Source: Streptomyces sennicomposti
Lineage (GTDB): Bacteria > Actinomycetota > Actinomycetes > Streptomycetales > Streptomycetaceae
Assembly: GCF_019890635.1 (NCBI RefSeq)
Contig: NZ_JAIOAB010000017.1
Span: 1 to 64,000, forward strand
Reading direction: 5' to 3'
DNA length: 64,000 bases
Of the stretch, positions 19,178-29,246 are shown one piece after another. Position 1 is the first letter of the stretch, and each line of letters begins with the position of its first letter. The notes under the pieces were generated by a model. The model made no database searches. It saw nothing but the letters and a program-made list of their open reading frames with translations, and was not told the origin of the DNA. The position numbers and the translations under genes were made by a program.

Positions 19178-20943
19178 GGCCTGCGCCAGCTCCGTCCGTC
19201 TCGTGCGAGCATCTCGTCGGCTTCCCGCGGACCCCAGGTCCCCGAACGGTACTGGGCGGGCCTGCCGTGCTCGTCCCAGTACGCCTCGATCGGGTCGAGG
19301 ATCTTCCAGGACTCTTCCACTTCCTGGTGCCGGGGGAACAGGTTGGCGTCGCCGAGCAGCACGTCCAGGATGAGCCGTTCGTACGCCTCCGGGCTGGACT
19401 CGGTGAAGGACTCGCCGTAGGCGAAGTCCATCGACACGTCCCGGATCTCCATGGAGGTGCCCGGCACCTTGGAGCCGAACCGCACCGTCATGCCCTCGTC
19501 CGGCTGGACGCGGATCACGATCGCGTTCTCGCCCAGCTCCTCGGTGGCCGTGGAGTCGAACGGGGAGTGCGGGGCCCGCTTGAAGACCACCGCGATCTCC
19601 GTGACCCGGCGGCCCAGGCGCTTGCCGGTGCGCAGGTAGAACGGGATGCCGGCCCAGCGGCGGTTGTCGATCTCCAGCTTGACCGCCGCGTAGGTGTCGG
19701 TCTTCGACTTGGGGTCGATGCCTTCCTCTTCGAGGTAGCCGACGACCTTCTCGCCGCCCTGCCAGCCCTCGGCGTACTGCGCGCGCACCGTGTGGGCGCC
19801 CAGGTCCTCGGGCAGCCGCACCGACTTGAGCACCTTCAGCTTCTCGGTGAGCAGCGCCTCCGCGTCGAAGGCGATGGGCTCCTCCATCGCGGTGAGCGCC
19901 ATCAGCTGGAGCAGGTGGTTCTGGATGACGTCGCGGGCGGCGCCGATGCCGTCGTAGTAGCCGGCCCGGCCGCCGATGCCGATGTCCTCGGCCATGGTGA
20001 TCTGGACGTGGTCGACGTAGGAGCGGTTCCAGATCGGCTCGTACATCTGGTTGGCGAAGCGCAGCGCCAGGATGTTCTGGACGGTCTCCTTGCCCAGGTA
20101 GTGGTCGATGCGGAAGACCTGCTCCGGGTCGAACACCTCGTGCACGATCCGGTTCAGCTCCCGGGCGCTCTCCAGATCGTGGCCGAACGGCTTTTCGATG
20201 ACCGCGCGCCGCCAGGAACCCTGCGGCGCCTCGGCCAGACCGTGCTTCTTCAGCTGCTCGACGACCTTCGGGAAGAACTTCGGCGGAACCGACAGATAGA
20301 AGGCGTAGTTGCCGGCCGTGCCCCGGGAGGAGTCCAGCTCCTCCACGGCGACGCGCAGCTGTTCGAACGCGTGGTCGTCGTCGAAGTCGCCGGGGATGAA
20401 CCGCATCCCCTCGGCGAGCTGCTGCCAGACCTCCTCGCGGAACGGCGTGCGCGCGTGCTCCTTGACCGCGTCGTGCACGACCTGCGCGAAGTCCTGGTCC
20501 TCCCAGTCGCGGCGGGCGAAGCCCACCAGCGAGAAGCCCGGCGGCAGCAGACCCCGGTTCGCGAGGTCGTAGACGGCCGGCATCAGCTTCTTGCGGGACA
20601 GGTCGCCCGTGACGCCGAAGATGACCAGACCCGACGGCCCCGCGATCCGCGGCAGCCTGCGGTCGCGGGGGTCACGCAGCGGATTCACCCAGTCGGCGGT
20701 GGGCACGGGCTCCGTCCGCGCCCCGGAGGACGCGGAGCCGGACGGCGCGGAGCCGCCCCCGGCGCCGGAGGCGACGGCCTCGGACGCGGCCGCAGCGCTC
20801 CTGCGGCGCTCCTGTTCGACGGCCGGCTCCCCGGCCTGCATGGCCTTGGGACCCGGTCCCTCCGGAACCGCGGCGTCCTGCGCCGACGGGTCCTTCGCCG
20901 CGTCCGCTCCCGGCTTCGCCGGCTCGGCGGGCTTCTTGCTCAT
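19174..20943 (-). CDS. zwf: Glucose-6-phosphate 1-dehydrogenase with N-terminal extension
   Basis: A 589-aa glucose-6-phosphate dehydrogenase. The core begins at about residue 87 (NPLRDP) with the cofactor loop [13 protein letters not shown]; the active-site motif [13 protein letters not shown] is present. It oxidises glucose 6-phosphate to the lactone and reduces NADP. Residues 1-86 are a low-complexity Ala/Pro/Glu/Ser stretch not found in usual Zwf proteins (about 500 aa). Yet the ATG at 20943 overlaps the tal stop exactly (ATGA), which favours translation of the extension. It is followed by its assembly factor opcA. Confidence 0.94.
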   Translation of the reverse strand: MSKKPAEPAKPGADAAKDPSAQDAAVPEGPGPKAMQAGEPAVEQERRRSAAAASEAVASGAGGGSAPSGSASSGARTEPVPTADWVNPLRDPRDRRLPRIAGPSGLVIFGVTGDLSRKKLMPAVYDLANRGLLPPGFSLVGFARRDWEDQDFAQVVHDAVKEHARTPFREEVWQQLAEGMRFIPGDFDDDHAFEQLRVAVEELDSSRGTAGNYAFYLSVPPKFFPKVVEQLKKHGLAEAPQGSWRRAVIEKPFGHDLESARELNRIVHEVFDPEQVFRIDHYLGKETVQNILALRFANQMYEPIWNRSYVDHVQITMAEDIGIGGRAGYYDGIGAARDVIQNHLLQLMALTAMEEPIAFDAEALLTEKLKVLKSVRLPEDLGAHTVRAQYAEGWQGGEKVVGYLEEEGIDPKSKTDTYAAVKLEIDNRRWAGIPFYLRTGKRLGRRVTEIAVVFKRAPHSPFDSTATEELGENAIVIRVQPDEGMTVRFGSKVPGTSMEIRDVSMDFAYGESFTESSPEAYERLILDVLLGDANLFPRHQEVEESWKILDPIEAYWDEHGRPAQYRSGTWGPREADEMLARDGRSWRRP

Positions 20944-22109
20944 TCCGCGTCAACTCCCTTGCTGTTCAAGGACTTCGCGACCGCGTCCAACAGGTCCTGC
21001 CAGGCCGTCTCGAACTTGGCGACGCCCTCGTCCTCCAGCTGCCGCACCACCTCGTCGTAGGAGATGCCCAGCCGCTCGACCGCCGCCAGGTCGGCCCGGG
21101 CCCGCTCGTAACCGCCGGTCACCGTGTCACCGGTGACGACGCCGTGATCGGCGGCGGCGTTCAGCGTGGCCTCCGGCATGGTGTTCACCGTGCCGGGCGC
21201 GACCAGCTCGTCCACATACAGGGTGTCCTTGTACGCGGGATCCTTCACCCCGGTGGACGCCCACAGCGGACGCTGCGCGTGGGCCCCGGCGCCCGCGAGC
21301 GCGGCGAAGCGCTCACCGGCCGGCGTCGCACCGTCCGCCGAGCCGAACACCTGCTCGTACGCCGCGTAGGCGAGCCGCGCGTTGGCCAGGGCCGCCCGGC
21401 CCTTGAGCGCCAGCGCCTCCTCGGTGCCCAGCACGGTCAGCCGCTTGTCGATCTCGGAGTCGACCCGGGAGACGAAGAACGAGGCCACCGAGTGGATCCG
21501 CGACAGGTCCCGGCCCGCGGCGCGCGCCTTCTCCAGACCGGCGAGGTAGGCGTCCATCACCTCGCGGTAGCGCTCCAGGGAGAAGATCAGCGTCACGTTC
21601 ACACTGATACCCGCTCCGACGACCTCCGTGATCGCCGGCAGGCCCGCCCGGGTGGCCGGAATCTTGATCATCACGTTCGGCCGGTCCACCAGCCAGGCCA
21701 GCTGCCGCGCCTCGGCGACGGTGGCCGTCGTGGCGTGCGCGAGCCGCGGATCGACCTCGATGGAGACCCGGCCGTCCCGGCCTCCGGTCGCCTCGTACAC
21801 CGGCCGCAGCACATCGGCGGCGGCCCGTACGTCGGCGGTGGTCATCATGCGCACCGCCTCCTCGACGGTGACGCCGCGCACCGCCAGATCGGCCAGCTGC
21901 TCCTCGTAGCCGTCGCCCGAGCCGATGGCGGCCTGGAAGATCGAGGGGTTGGTGGTCACGCCCACCACGTGCTTGTTCTCGACGAGACCGGCCAGGTTGC
22001 CCGAGTCGATCCGCCGCCGCGACAGGTCGTCCAGCCAGATCGACACGCCCTCGGCGGACAGGCGCTCGAGCGCTCCGGCGGTCGCGGTTGCTTCGGTCAC
22101 AGTGATCAT
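20940..22109 (-). CDS. tal: Transaldolase
   Basis: A 389-aa transaldolase of the actinobacterial long type. The Schiff-base Lys149 is in [15 protein letters not shown], and [15 protein letters not shown] is near the N-terminus. It transfers dihydroxyacetone units between sedoheptulose 7-phosphate and glyceraldehyde 3-phosphate. I start it at the ATG at 22109, which has AAGGAAG directly upstream; the frame is open further up but only inside tkt. It lies 19 bases after tkt. Confidence 0.95.
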   Translation of the reverse strand: MITVTEATATAGALERLSAEGVSIWLDDLSRRRIDSGNLAGLVENKHVVGVTTNPSIFQAAIGSGDGYEEQLADLAVRGVTVEEAVRMMTTADVRAAADVLRPVYEATGGRDGRVSIEVDPRLAHATTATVAEARQLAWLVDRPNVMIKIPATRAGLPAITEVVGAGISVNVTLIFSLERYREVMDAYLAGLEKARAAGRDLSRIHSVASFFVSRVDSEIDKRLTVLGTEEALALKGRAALANARLAYAAYEQVFGSADGATPAGERFAALAGAGAHAQRPLWASTGVKDPAYKDTLYVDELVAPGTVNTMPEATLNAAADHGVVTGDTVTGGYERARADLAAVERLGISYDEVVRQLEDEGVAKFETAWQDLLDAVAKSLNSKGVDAE

Positions 22110-22128
22110 CTTCCTTGTTGCGTTCGGA

Positions 22129-24204
22129 TCATGCGCGCGCGGCGGCCAGCGATGCGCGGGCCGCGGCGGCGACGTTCTCGGGGGTGAAGCCGTACTCGGC
22201 GAACAGGGTCCCGGCGGCGGCGGAGGCGCCGAAGTGCTCCAGGGAGACGATGCGGCCCGCATCGCCCACATAGCGGTACCAGGTCAGCCCGATGCCGGCC
22301 TCCACCGCCACCCGCGCCCGCACCGACGGCGGCAGCACCCGCTCGCGGTACTCGCGCGGCTGCTCCTCGAACCACTCCACCGACGGCATCGACACCACCC
22401 GGGCGCCGATCCCCTCGGCCTCCAACCGCTCCCGCGCCGCCACGGCGAGCTGCACCTCGGAGCCGGTGGCGATGATCACCACGTCCGGGGCGCCGGTGGG
22501 GGACTCCTTCAGCACATAGCCGCCCCTGGCCGCGTCCGGGTTCGGCGCGTACGTCGGCACGCCCTGCCGGGTCAGCGCGAGGCCGTGCGGGGCCGGGTCG
22601 GTGGAGTGCCGGCGCAGGATCTCCGCCCAGGCGATCGCGGTCTCGTTGGCGTCGGCGGGGCGGACCACGTTCAGACCCGGGATGGCGCGCAGCGAGGCCA
22701 GGTGCTCGACCGGCTGGTGGGTCGGGCCGTCCTCGCCGAGGCCGATGGAGTCGTGCGTCCACACGTACGTCACCGGCAGCTGCATCAGCGCCGACAGCCG
22801 CACCGCGTTGCGCATGTAGTCCGAGAAGACCAGGAACGTGCCGCCGTAGATGCGCGTGTTGCCGTGCAGGGCGATGCCGTTCATCTCCGCGGCCATGGAG
22901 AACTCGCGGATGCCGAAGTGGATCGTGCGCCCGTAGGGGTCGGCGCCCGGCAGCGGGTTGCCCTTCGGCAGGAACGACGACGTCTTGTCGATGGTGGTGT
23001 TGTTGGACCCGGCCAGGTCGGCGGAGCCGCCCCACAGCTCGGGCAGGACCGCGCCGAGCGACTGGAGCACCTTGCCGGAGGCGGCGCGGGTGGCGACCGC
23101 CTTGCCCTCCTCGAACACCGGCAGCGCGTCCCGCCAGCCCTCGGGGAGCTGGCCGGCCACGATCCGGTCGAGCAGCTTCGCCCGCTCGGGCTGGGCGCCG
23201 CGCCACTCGTCGAGCCTCTTGTCCCAGGCGGCGTGCGCCTCGGCGCCCCGGTCCAGGGCCTGCCGGGTGCGGGCGAGGACGTCCTCCTCGACCTGGAAGG
23301 TCTGCTCCGGGTCGAAGCCGAGCAGCCGCTTGGTGGCGGCGATCTCGTCCTCGCCGAGCGCCGAGCCGTGCGCGGCCTCGGTGTCGCGCGCGTTCGGGGC
23401 CGGCCAGGCGATGATCGTGCGCATGGCGATGATCGAGGGGCGGCCGGTCTCGGCCCTGGCCGCCGTCAGCGCCGCGTACAGCGCCGGCACGTCGATGTCG
23501 CCGTCCTCGGCCGGCTCGACGCGCTGGGTGTGCCAGCCGTAGGCCTCGTAGCGCTGCAGCACGTCCTCGGAGAAGGCGGTGGCGGTGTCGCCCTCGATGG
23601 AGATGTGGTTGTCGTCGTAGAGGAAGACCAGGTTCCCGAGCTTCTGGTGCCCGGCCAGCGACGACGCCTCGGCGGAGACGCCCTCCTCCAGGTCGCCGTC
23701 GGAGACGATCGCCCAGACGGTGTGGTCGAAGGGGGACTCGCCCTCGGGCGCGTCCGGGTCGAACAGGCCGCGCTCGTAGCGGGCGGCCATCGCCATGCCC
23801 ACCGCCATCGCGGCGCCCTGGCCGAGCGGGCCGGTCGTCGTCTCCACGCCCGCCGTGTGCCCGTACTCCGGGTGGCCCGGCGTCTTGGAGCCGAAGGTGC
23901 GGAACGCCTTCAGGTCGTCCAGCTCCAGCTCGTACCCGGCGAGGTAGAGCTGGGTGTAGAGGGTCAGCGAGGTGTGGCCGGGGGAGAGGACGAACCGGTC
24001 GCGCCCGATCCACTCCGGGTCGGCCGGGTCGTGCCGCATCACCTTCTGAAAGATCGTGTACGCGGCCGGGGCCAGGCTCATCGCCGTGCCGGGGTGGCCG
24101 TTGCCCACCTTCTGCACGGCGTCGGCCGCCAGCAGACGGGCGGTGTCCACGGCACGCCGGTCGAGGTCGGTCCACTCGAAGCGGTCGGTTGTGTGCTCGC
24201 TCAT
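22129..24204 (-). CDS. tkt: Transketolase
   Basis: A 691-aa transketolase, full length. The thiamine-diphosphate motif ([18 protein letters not shown] and DDNHISIEG), the N-terminal [12 protein letters not shown] and the C-terminal domain [15 protein letters not shown] are all present. It transfers C2 ketol units in the non-oxidative pentose-phosphate pathway. ATG at 24204 with a GAGGA site upstream; a TTG two codons earlier is less likely. It is the promoter-proximal gene of the six-gene operon; the 164-base gap before the divergent araC gene holds a T/A-rich palindrome. Confidence 0.96.
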   Translation of the reverse strand: MSEHTTDRFEWTDLDRRAVDTARLLAADAVQKVGNGHPGTAMSLAPAAYTIFQKVMRHDPADPEWIGRDRFVLSPGHTSLTLYTQLYLAGYELELDDLKAFRTFGSKTPGHPEYGHTAGVETTTGPLGQGAAMAVGMAMAARYERGLFDPDAPEGESPFDHTVWAIVSDGDLEEGVSAEASSLAGHQKLGNLVFLYDDNHISIEGDTATAFSEDVLQRYEAYGWHTQRVEPAEDGDIDVPALYAALTAARAETGRPSIIAMRTIIAWPAPNARDTEAAHGSALGEDEIAATKRLLGFDPEQTFQVEEDVLARTRQALDRGAEAHAAWDKRLDEWRGAQPERAKLLDRIVAGQLPEGWRDALPVFEEGKAVATRAASGKVLQSLGAVLPELWGGSADLAGSNNTTIDKTSSFLPKGNPLPGADPYGRTIHFGIREFSMAAEMNGIALHGNTRIYGGTFLVFSDYMRNAVRLSALMQLPVTYVWTHDSIGLGEDGPTHQPVEHLASLRAIPGLNVVRPADANETAIAWAEILRRHSTDPAPHGLALTRQGVPTYAPNPDAARGGYVLKESPTGAPDVVIIATGSEVQLAVAARERLEAEGIGARVVSMPSVEWFEEQPREYRERVLPPSVRARVAVEAGIGLTWYRYVGDAGRIVSLEHFGASAAAGTLFAEYGFTPENVAAAARASLAAARA

Positions 24205-24256
24205 CTTCAAGAAGTCCTCGGAAGAAGCGGAAATGGTGCCGGACGTGTTCGAACTT

Positions 24257-24271
24257 AAAAGTCAGACTTTT
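24257..24271. promoter_or_regulatory. AT-rich palindrome upstream of tkt
   Basis: A perfect 15-base palindrome AAAAGTC-A-GACTTTT, about 55 bases before the tkt start and 100 before the divergent araC gene. Such an AT-rich palindrome is conspicuous in this GC-rich sequence and is a candidate operator for the pentose-phosphate operon. An adjacent GTTCGAAC palindrome lies at 24246-24253. Confidence 0.5.
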
Positions 24272-24368
24272 TCGCCGGAAGGTCTTCGTGTGTCAGCCTG
24301 TGGTGAAAATGGGACACCCCGCGACGAACGATCCGGACGTCGGGCGGTCAAGGCGGTACGAGAGGGAC

Positions 24369-25448
24369 ATGACGGACGCAATCACCCACGGCGCGGCAGA
24401 CGCCCGGGGCGACGCCACGGAGCGGTACGGCGGCCTCGCCGGCGACGGCCTCGGCGACGACGGGACCGCCGGAGCGGACGCCGGCGAGCGCGACCGCGGC
24501 GGCGACGGGGCGAGGGCCGGGGGCGGGGCGAGGACCGGCGACGGCGAGGGCACGAGGGGCGGCGACGCGACGAGGACCGGCGACGGCGACGCGATCAGGA
24601 CCTTCCCCTTCCCGGTCGACCTCAGTCTCGGCGGCGTGGGGCTCCAGATCGGCCCCCTGGGCAGCGAGCGCACCTGGCGCGCCGAGGCTCCTCTGCATCG
24701 CGTCCACCGGATCGACTTCCACGTGGTCATGCTCTTCGCCGACGGCCCCGTGCGGCACATGGTCGACTTCGCCGAGTACGAGGCCGCCGCCGGGGACGTG
24801 CTGTGGGTCCGCCCCGGACAGGTCCATCGGTTCTCCCGCACCGACGAGTACCGCGGAACCGTGCTGACCATGCAGCCCGGCTTCCTGCCCCGCGCCACCG
24901 TCGAGGCGACCGGCCTGTACCGCTACGACCTGCCGCCCCTGCTCCACCCCGACGACGCCCAGCGCGAGGCCCTCAAGGCCGCCCTCGCCCAGCTGCGCCG
25001 CGAGTACGAGGACACCGACACCCTCCCGCTCAGCCTGCACACCGCCGTGCTGCGGCACTCGCTCACCGCGTTCCTGCTGCGCCTGGCCCATCTCGCCGCC
25101 AGTTCGGCCGAGGCCACCCGGCGGCAGGCCGACACCACCTTCACCTTGTTCCGCGACGCGGTCGAGAAGGGCTTCACCACCAACCACAGCGTCAGCGCCT
25201 ACGCCGACGCCCTCGGCTACTCCCGCCGCACCCTCGTCCGCGCGGTCCGCGCCGCCACCGGCGAGACCCCCAAGGGCTTCATCGACAAACGCGTGGTGCT
25301 GGAGGCCAAACGGCTGCTCGCCCACACCGGCCTGCCGATCGGCCGGGTCGGCGCGGCCGTCGGCTTCCCGGACGCGGCCAACTTCTCCAAGTTCTTCCAC
25401 CTGCACACCGGTCAGACCCCGGTGGCCTTCCGGGCCGAGCTGCGCTGA
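24369..25448 (+). CDS. AraC-family transcriptional regulator
   Basis: A 359-aa AraC regulator. Residues about 1-78 are a Gly/Asp/Arg/Thr-rich, repeat-like, probably disordered stretch. A cupin sensor domain follows (FHVVMLFADGPVRHMVDFAEYEAAAGDVLWVRPGQVHRF region). The C-terminal double HTH (residues about 262-358) has SVSAYADALGYSRRTLVRAVR and VGFPDAANFSKFFHLHTGQTP. It is divergent from tkt and could regulate that operon or a distant target; only adjacency supports the former. ATG at 24369 with GAGAGG upstream. Confidence 0.9.
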   Translation: MTDAITHGAADARGDATERYGGLAGDGLGDDGTAGADAGERDRGGDGARAGGGARTGDGEGTRGGDATRTGDGDAIRTFPFPVDLSLGGVGLQIGPLGSERTWRAEAPLHRVHRIDFHVVMLFADGPVRHMVDFAEYEAAAGDVLWVRPGQVHRFSRTDEYRGTVLTMQPGFLPRATVEATGLYRYDLPPLLHPDDAQREALKAALAQLRREYEDTDTLPLSLHTAVLRHSLTAFLLRLAHLAASSAEATRRQADTTFTLFRDAVEKGFTTNHSVSAYADALGYSRRTLVRAVRAATGETPKGFIDKRVVLEAKRLLAHTGLPIGRVGAAVGFPDAANFSKFFHLHTGQTPVAFRAELR

Positions 25449-25453
25449 ACGCA

Positions 25454-25486
25454 CGGCGGCCCCGCGCACGGTGCGCGGGGCCGCCG
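25454..25486. terminator. Strong hairpin after araC
   Basis: Perfect inverted repeat with 16-bp arms (25454-25469 and 25471-25486), 5 bases after the araC stop and in front of the convergent secreted-protein gene. A direct repeat of CCAGGGGGCC-type units follows at about 25491-25525. Confidence 0.8.
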
Positions 25487-25543
25487 GAGGCCAGGGGGCC
25501 AGGGGGCCTGGGGTCCAGGGGGCCAGTAAGGCGAACGGCCGTC

Positions 25544-26386
25544 CTACTGAAGGCGGTACGAGTACACGGTCGTCGTCACCTTGCACACGCTCGGCGGGAC
25601 GACCTCGGCGCGCAGCACGCCGCGGGCCGCGTCGTAGTCCACGCCCTCCGCCTCGAACGTGCCCGAGCACACGCTGCGCTGGGGCAGCGCGAACAGGCTC
25701 GCCACATGCCCGGTGACCGGTCCGCCGTCCAGCTTGTGGTCCAGGTCCACCTGGAGCAGCGGCCGGTCCTCCGGGAACAGCGACTTCGAGCCGTCGTCCG
25801 ACGCGCACAGCAGCCGCGTGTCGGTGACGAAGTCGCAGCCCTGGATGTCCCGCACGGGCTTGTCGAGGGTGATCTGCGGCGCCTGGGCGAGCGCGCCGCC
25901 GGTGGCGGGGGTGGCCGGGTTGAGCAGGGGAGCGGGGAAGACCTGGAGCCGGTTCTGGTCGCCCCACTCGCCCGACACCAGCCACTGGGCGTCGGGCGAG
26001 ACGGCGGCGAAGGAGTTGTTCACCTTCTCGCCGGCGTCGAGTCGGTGCACGTACTCGTAGCGCTTGCCGGCCGGGGTGGTCACCGCGAACATCTTGGACG
26101 TCGCGTCGTCCGCGCCCTGGTAGGCGTCGAAGACGTAGTCGCGTGCGATGTCCGGGTCGCCGACGTGGTTCCAGCCCTTGATCCGCAGGTCCAGCGGGAT
26201 CGAGGCGAGGCCCCGGTGCAGCAGCGAGCCGTCCGTGCGGGCGGCCAGGCCCTGACTGCCGCTCAGCGAGTCGACGTACGCCGTCCCGGTCTCCTGCCAG
26301 ACCGGTACCGCCGCCACCGCGGAGGCGGCCGTGCCGAGGGCGACGGCCGCCGACAGGGCCGCGACGGCGAAGAGTTGACGTCTCAT
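25544..26386 (-). CDS. Secreted protein of unknown function
   Basis: A 280-aa exported protein. The signal peptide is clear: basic MRRQ, a hydrophobic Ala-rich core and a probable cleavage near residue 26 (AVA-AVP). The mature part contains DPDIARDYVFDAYQG, FAAVSPDAQWLVSGEWGDQNRLQVF and two well separated Cys near GCDFVTDTRLLCASDD. The repeated pattern of short beta-strand segments suggests a beta-propeller-like fold. I do not recognise an enzymatic motif. Probably monocistronic. Confidence 0.8.
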   Translation of the reverse strand: MRRQLFAVAALSAAVALGTAASAVAAVPVWQETGTAYVDSLSGSQGLAARTDGSLLHRGLASIPLDLRIKGWNHVGDPDIARDYVFDAYQGADDATSKMFAVTTPAGKRYEYVHRLDAGEKVNNSFAAVSPDAQWLVSGEWGDQNRLQVFPAPLLNPATPATGGALAQAPQITLDKPVRDIQGCDFVTDTRLLCASDDGSKSLFPEDRPLLQVDLDHKLDGGPVTGHVASLFALPQRSVCSGTFEAEGVDYDAARGVLRAEVVPPSVCKVTTTVYSYRLQ

Positions 26387-26720
26387 CCGTACCTGCCATG
26401 TTCATGAGGGGGGATGGGGTTCGCATCGAACCATGTGCCGGGCCGTCAGGTCACCGTCTTCGGCCCACGCGTCCGGATCACGCCCCCGCCACCCCGCACG
26501 CCGCACGCGCCCCCGCCGCCCCGCACCGCCCCACGCGTCCCCGTCACCCCGCACCGCCGCACGCGTCCCCGCCGCCCCGCACCGCCGCACGCGTCCCCGT
26601 CACCCCGCACCGCCACCCCCGCGTCCCCGCCGCCCCGGCCCCGGCGGCGCGGGCCGCGCCCCGGCCGGCGAGTAGGGTGCGGAGCGGGCCGGACGGGCGG
26701 CGTGGCGGGAAGGTACGAGG
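26387..26720. other. Intergenic region with 28-bp tandem repeats
   Basis: 334 bases between the divergent secreted-protein and GH4 genes. The middle holds four 28-bp tandem repeats (26504-26615). The right end has GGCGGGAAGG/ACGAGG before the GTG start of the GH4 gene. No convincing gene is inside, although C-rich repeats keep several frames open. Confidence 0.6.
26504..26615. repeat. Four 28-bp tandem repeats
   Basis: Units beginning CACGCGTCCCCG at 26504, 26532, 26560 and 26588, alternating between a CCGCC and a TCACC variant. The 28-base unit shifts the frame each time, which argues against coding. Confidence 0.85.
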
Positions 26721-28058
26721 GTGAGGCTGACGATTCTGGGCGGCGGCGGATTCCGCGTGCCGCTGGTGTACGGGGCACTGCTGACGGACCGCGTCGAGGG
26801 CCGGGTCACCGAGGTCGTCCTGCACGACGTCGACGCCGGACGGCTGTCCGCCGTGACCCGGGTCCTGGCCGAACAGGCCGCCGAGGTGACCGACGCCCCC
26901 GCGGTACGGGCCACCACCGATCTCGACGAGGCCCTGCGCGGGGCGGACTTCGTGTTCTCCGCGATCCGCGTGGGCGGCCTCGCGGGACGCGCCGAGGACG
27001 AACGGGTCGCCCTCGCCGAAGGCGTGCTCGGGCAGGAGACCGTCGGCGCGGGCGGCATCGCCTACGGCCTGCGCACTGTGCCCGTCGCCGTCGACATCGC
27101 CCGGCGCGCGGCCCGCCTCGCGCCCGACGCCTGGGTCATCAACTTCACCAACCCGGCCGGACTGGTCACCGAGGCCATGTCCCGCCACCTCGGCGACCGC
27201 GTCATCGGCATCTGCGACTCGCCGGTCGGCCTCGGCCGCCGGATCGCCCGGGTGCTCGGCGTGCCGCCCGGGGACGCGTGGATCGACTACGTCGGCCTCA
27301 ACCACCTCGGCTGGGTGCGCGGGCTGCGCCACGCCGGGCGCGACCTGCTCCCGCGCCTGCTCGGCGATCCCGAGCTGCTCGGCTCCTTCGAGGAGGGCCG
27401 TCTCTTCGGCCCGGAGTGGCTGCGCTCCCTGGGCGCGATCCCCAACGAGTATCTGCACTACTACTACTTCAACCGCGAGGCCGTCGAGGCCTACCAGCGG
27501 GCCGAGAAGACCCGCGGCGCCTTCCTGCGCGACCAGCAGGCCGCGTTCTACGAGGGGTTGAACGACCCGGCGGCCCCGGCGCTCGCGGCCTGGAACCGCA
27601 CCCGCGCCGAACGCGAGGCGACCTACATGGCCGAGAACCGCGAGGCGGCCGGGGCGGGGGAGCGCGAGGAGGACGACCTCTCCGGCGGCTACGAGAAGGT
27701 GGCCCTCGCCCTGATGCGGGCCATCGCCCGCGACGAACGCGCCACGCTCATCCTCAACGTCCGCAACCAGGGCGTCCTTTCGGTGCTGGACGCGGACGCC
27801 GTCATCGAGGTGCCCTGCCTGGTCGACGCCAACGGCGCGCACCCGGTCGCGGTCGATCCGCTGCCCGGCCACGCCACCGGCCTGGTTTGCGCGGTCAAGG
27901 CGGTCGAGCGCGAGGTGCTGACGGCGGCCGAGTCGGGCTCCCGGGCTGCGGCGGTCAAGGCGTTCGCGCTGCACCCGCTGGTCGACTCGGTGAACGTGGC
28001 CCACCGCCTGGTCGAGGGCTACACCCGGGTCCACCCGGGGCTGGCGTATCTCGGGTGA
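26721..28058 (+). CDS. GH4 family 6-phospho-beta-glucosidase-like enzyme
   Basis: A 445-aa family 4 glycoside hydrolase. It uses NAD and a divalent metal: the Rossmann loop is LTILGGGGFRVPLV, the metal ligands are C165 (GICDSPVG) and H195 (GLNHLGW), and INFTNPAGLVTEAM is the family signature. The closest functional group is 6-phospho-beta-glucosidase. Streptomycetes rarely phosphorylate glucosides during uptake, so the true substrate could be an unphosphorylated or other phospho-sugar. GTG start at 26721. No transporter or PTS gene is adjacent. Confidence 0.88.
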   Translation: MRLTILGGGGFRVPLVYGALLTDRVEGRVTEVVLHDVDAGRLSAVTRVLAEQAAEVTDAPAVRATTDLDEALRGADFVFSAIRVGGLAGRAEDERVALAEGVLGQETVGAGGIAYGLRTVPVAVDIARRAARLAPDAWVINFTNPAGLVTEAMSRHLGDRVIGICDSPVGLGRRIARVLGVPPGDAWIDYVGLNHLGWVRGLRHAGRDLLPRLLGDPELLGSFEEGRLFGPEWLRSLGAIPNEYLHYYYFNREAVEAYQRAEKTRGAFLRDQQAAFYEGLNDPAAPALAAWNRTRAEREATYMAENREAAGAGEREEDDLSGGYEKVALALMRAIARDERATLILNVRNQGVLSVLDADAVIEVPCLVDANGAHPVAVDPLPGHATGLVCAVKAVEREVLTAAESGSRAAAVKAFALHPLVDSVNVAHRLVEGYTRVHPGLAYLG

Positions 28059-28390
28059 CGGACGTGCGGGCGGGCGCAGGAGACCGCGCTCATGCCGAGG
28101 CGGCCGGCCGCTCCCCCGTACCGCGGCCGACCGCCCCGTCCCCCGTTCCCCCGTGATCCCCCGTGGCCCCCGCCCTGTTTCCCCCGTTCCTCCCCTCCCC
28201 GTCCCCCGTTCTTCTCCGCATCCCCACCCTTGAGAGTCGGCGGCGGCCTCCCTGATACACCCCGGACGGAAGGAATCCGCGGGGGGCGGTGATTCGGCCA
28301 CGGTCGGCGGGGCGGACCTGGAACGCACTTGTCCGGATGTCGGCCGGTGTGTTGTTGTGGTGACCGACAGGTGCGTGACGGGGGGCCGGA
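28059..28390. other. Intergenic region with a pyrimidine tract
   Basis: 332 bases between GH4 and the metallophosphoesterase gene. From 28111 to 28212 the plus strand is almost all C and T, with about seven TCCCCCGT-like units. The right end has imperfect 10-base inverted arms ending just before the GTG start. No gene is recognised. Confidence 0.6.
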
Positions 28391-29242
28391 GTGACGGGGA
28401 CAGCGGGCGGCGACGGACGGCTGCTTGCCATCAGCGACCTGCACATCGGCTACCGCGAGAACCGCGACCTGGTCGAGCGGATGGAGCCGGAGTCGGAGGA
28501 CGACTGGCTGCTGGTCGCCGGGGACGTCGCCGAGACCGTGACCGACGTCCGCTGGGCCCTGAAGACGCTGGCGAGCCGCTTCCGCAAGGTGATCTGGGCG
28601 CCCGGCAACCACGAACTGTGGACCCACCCGAAGGACACCGTCACCCTGCGCGGCGTCGCCCGCTACGACCACCTGGTCGAGGTCTGCCGCGAACTCGGCG
28701 TGACGACGCCCGAGGACCCCTACCCCCGCTGGCAGGGCCCCGGCGGCCCGGTGGCCGTCGCCCCGCTGTTCCTGCTGTACGACTACTCGTTCCTGCCGGC
28801 CGGCTGCGCCACCAAGGACGAGGGACTGGCCTACGCGAACGGCACCGGGATCGTCTGCAACGACGAGTTCCTGCTCCACCCCGACCCGTACCCGAGCCGC
28901 GAGGCGTGGTGCCGGGCCCGGGTCGCCGAGACCGAGCGCCGGCTCGCCGAACTCCCCGCCGACCTGCCGACCGTGCTCGTCAACCACTACCCGCTGGACC
29001 GGCACCCCATGGAGGTGCTCTGGTACCCGGAGTTCGCCATGTGGTGCGGCACCCGGCTGACCGCCGACTGGCACCGCAGGTTCCGGGTGACCGCCATGGT
29101 CTACGGCCACCTCCACATCCCCCGGACCACCTGGCACGAGGGCGTCCGCTTCGAGGAGGTCTCCGTGGGCTACCCCCGCGAGTGGCGCAAGCGGCCGGGA
29201 CCGCCGGGCAGACTGCGCCGCATTCTCCCGATGGAGGGCTGA
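28391..29242 (+). CDS. Metallophosphoesterase
   Basis: A 283-aa calcineurin-like phosphoesterase. The metal motifs are in family order: ISDLHIG, AGDVAETV, APGNHELW, VNHYPLD and YGHLHIP. It is a cytoplasmic hydrolase of phosphomono- or diesters; the substrate is unknown. The gene starts with GTG and ends 4 bases before the phosphopantetheinyl transferase gene, so the two are coupled. The same pair exists in S. coelicolor (I recall SCO6672-SCO6673). One attractive idea, untested, is removal or turnover of phosphopantetheine-related groups. Confidence 0.9.
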   Translation: MTGTAGGDGRLLAISDLHIGYRENRDLVERMEPESEDDWLLVAGDVAETVTDVRWALKTLASRFRKVIWAPGNHELWTHPKDTVTLRGVARYDHLVEVCRELGVTTPEDPYPRWQGPGGPVAVAPLFLLYDYSFLPAGCATKDEGLAYANGTGIVCNDEFLLHPDPYPSREAWCRARVAETERRLAELPADLPTVLVNHYPLDRHPMEVLWYPEFAMWCGTRLTADWHRRFRVTAMVYGHLHIPRTTWHEGVRFEEVSVGYPREWRKRPGPPGRLRRILPMEG

Positions 29243-29246
29243 ACCG

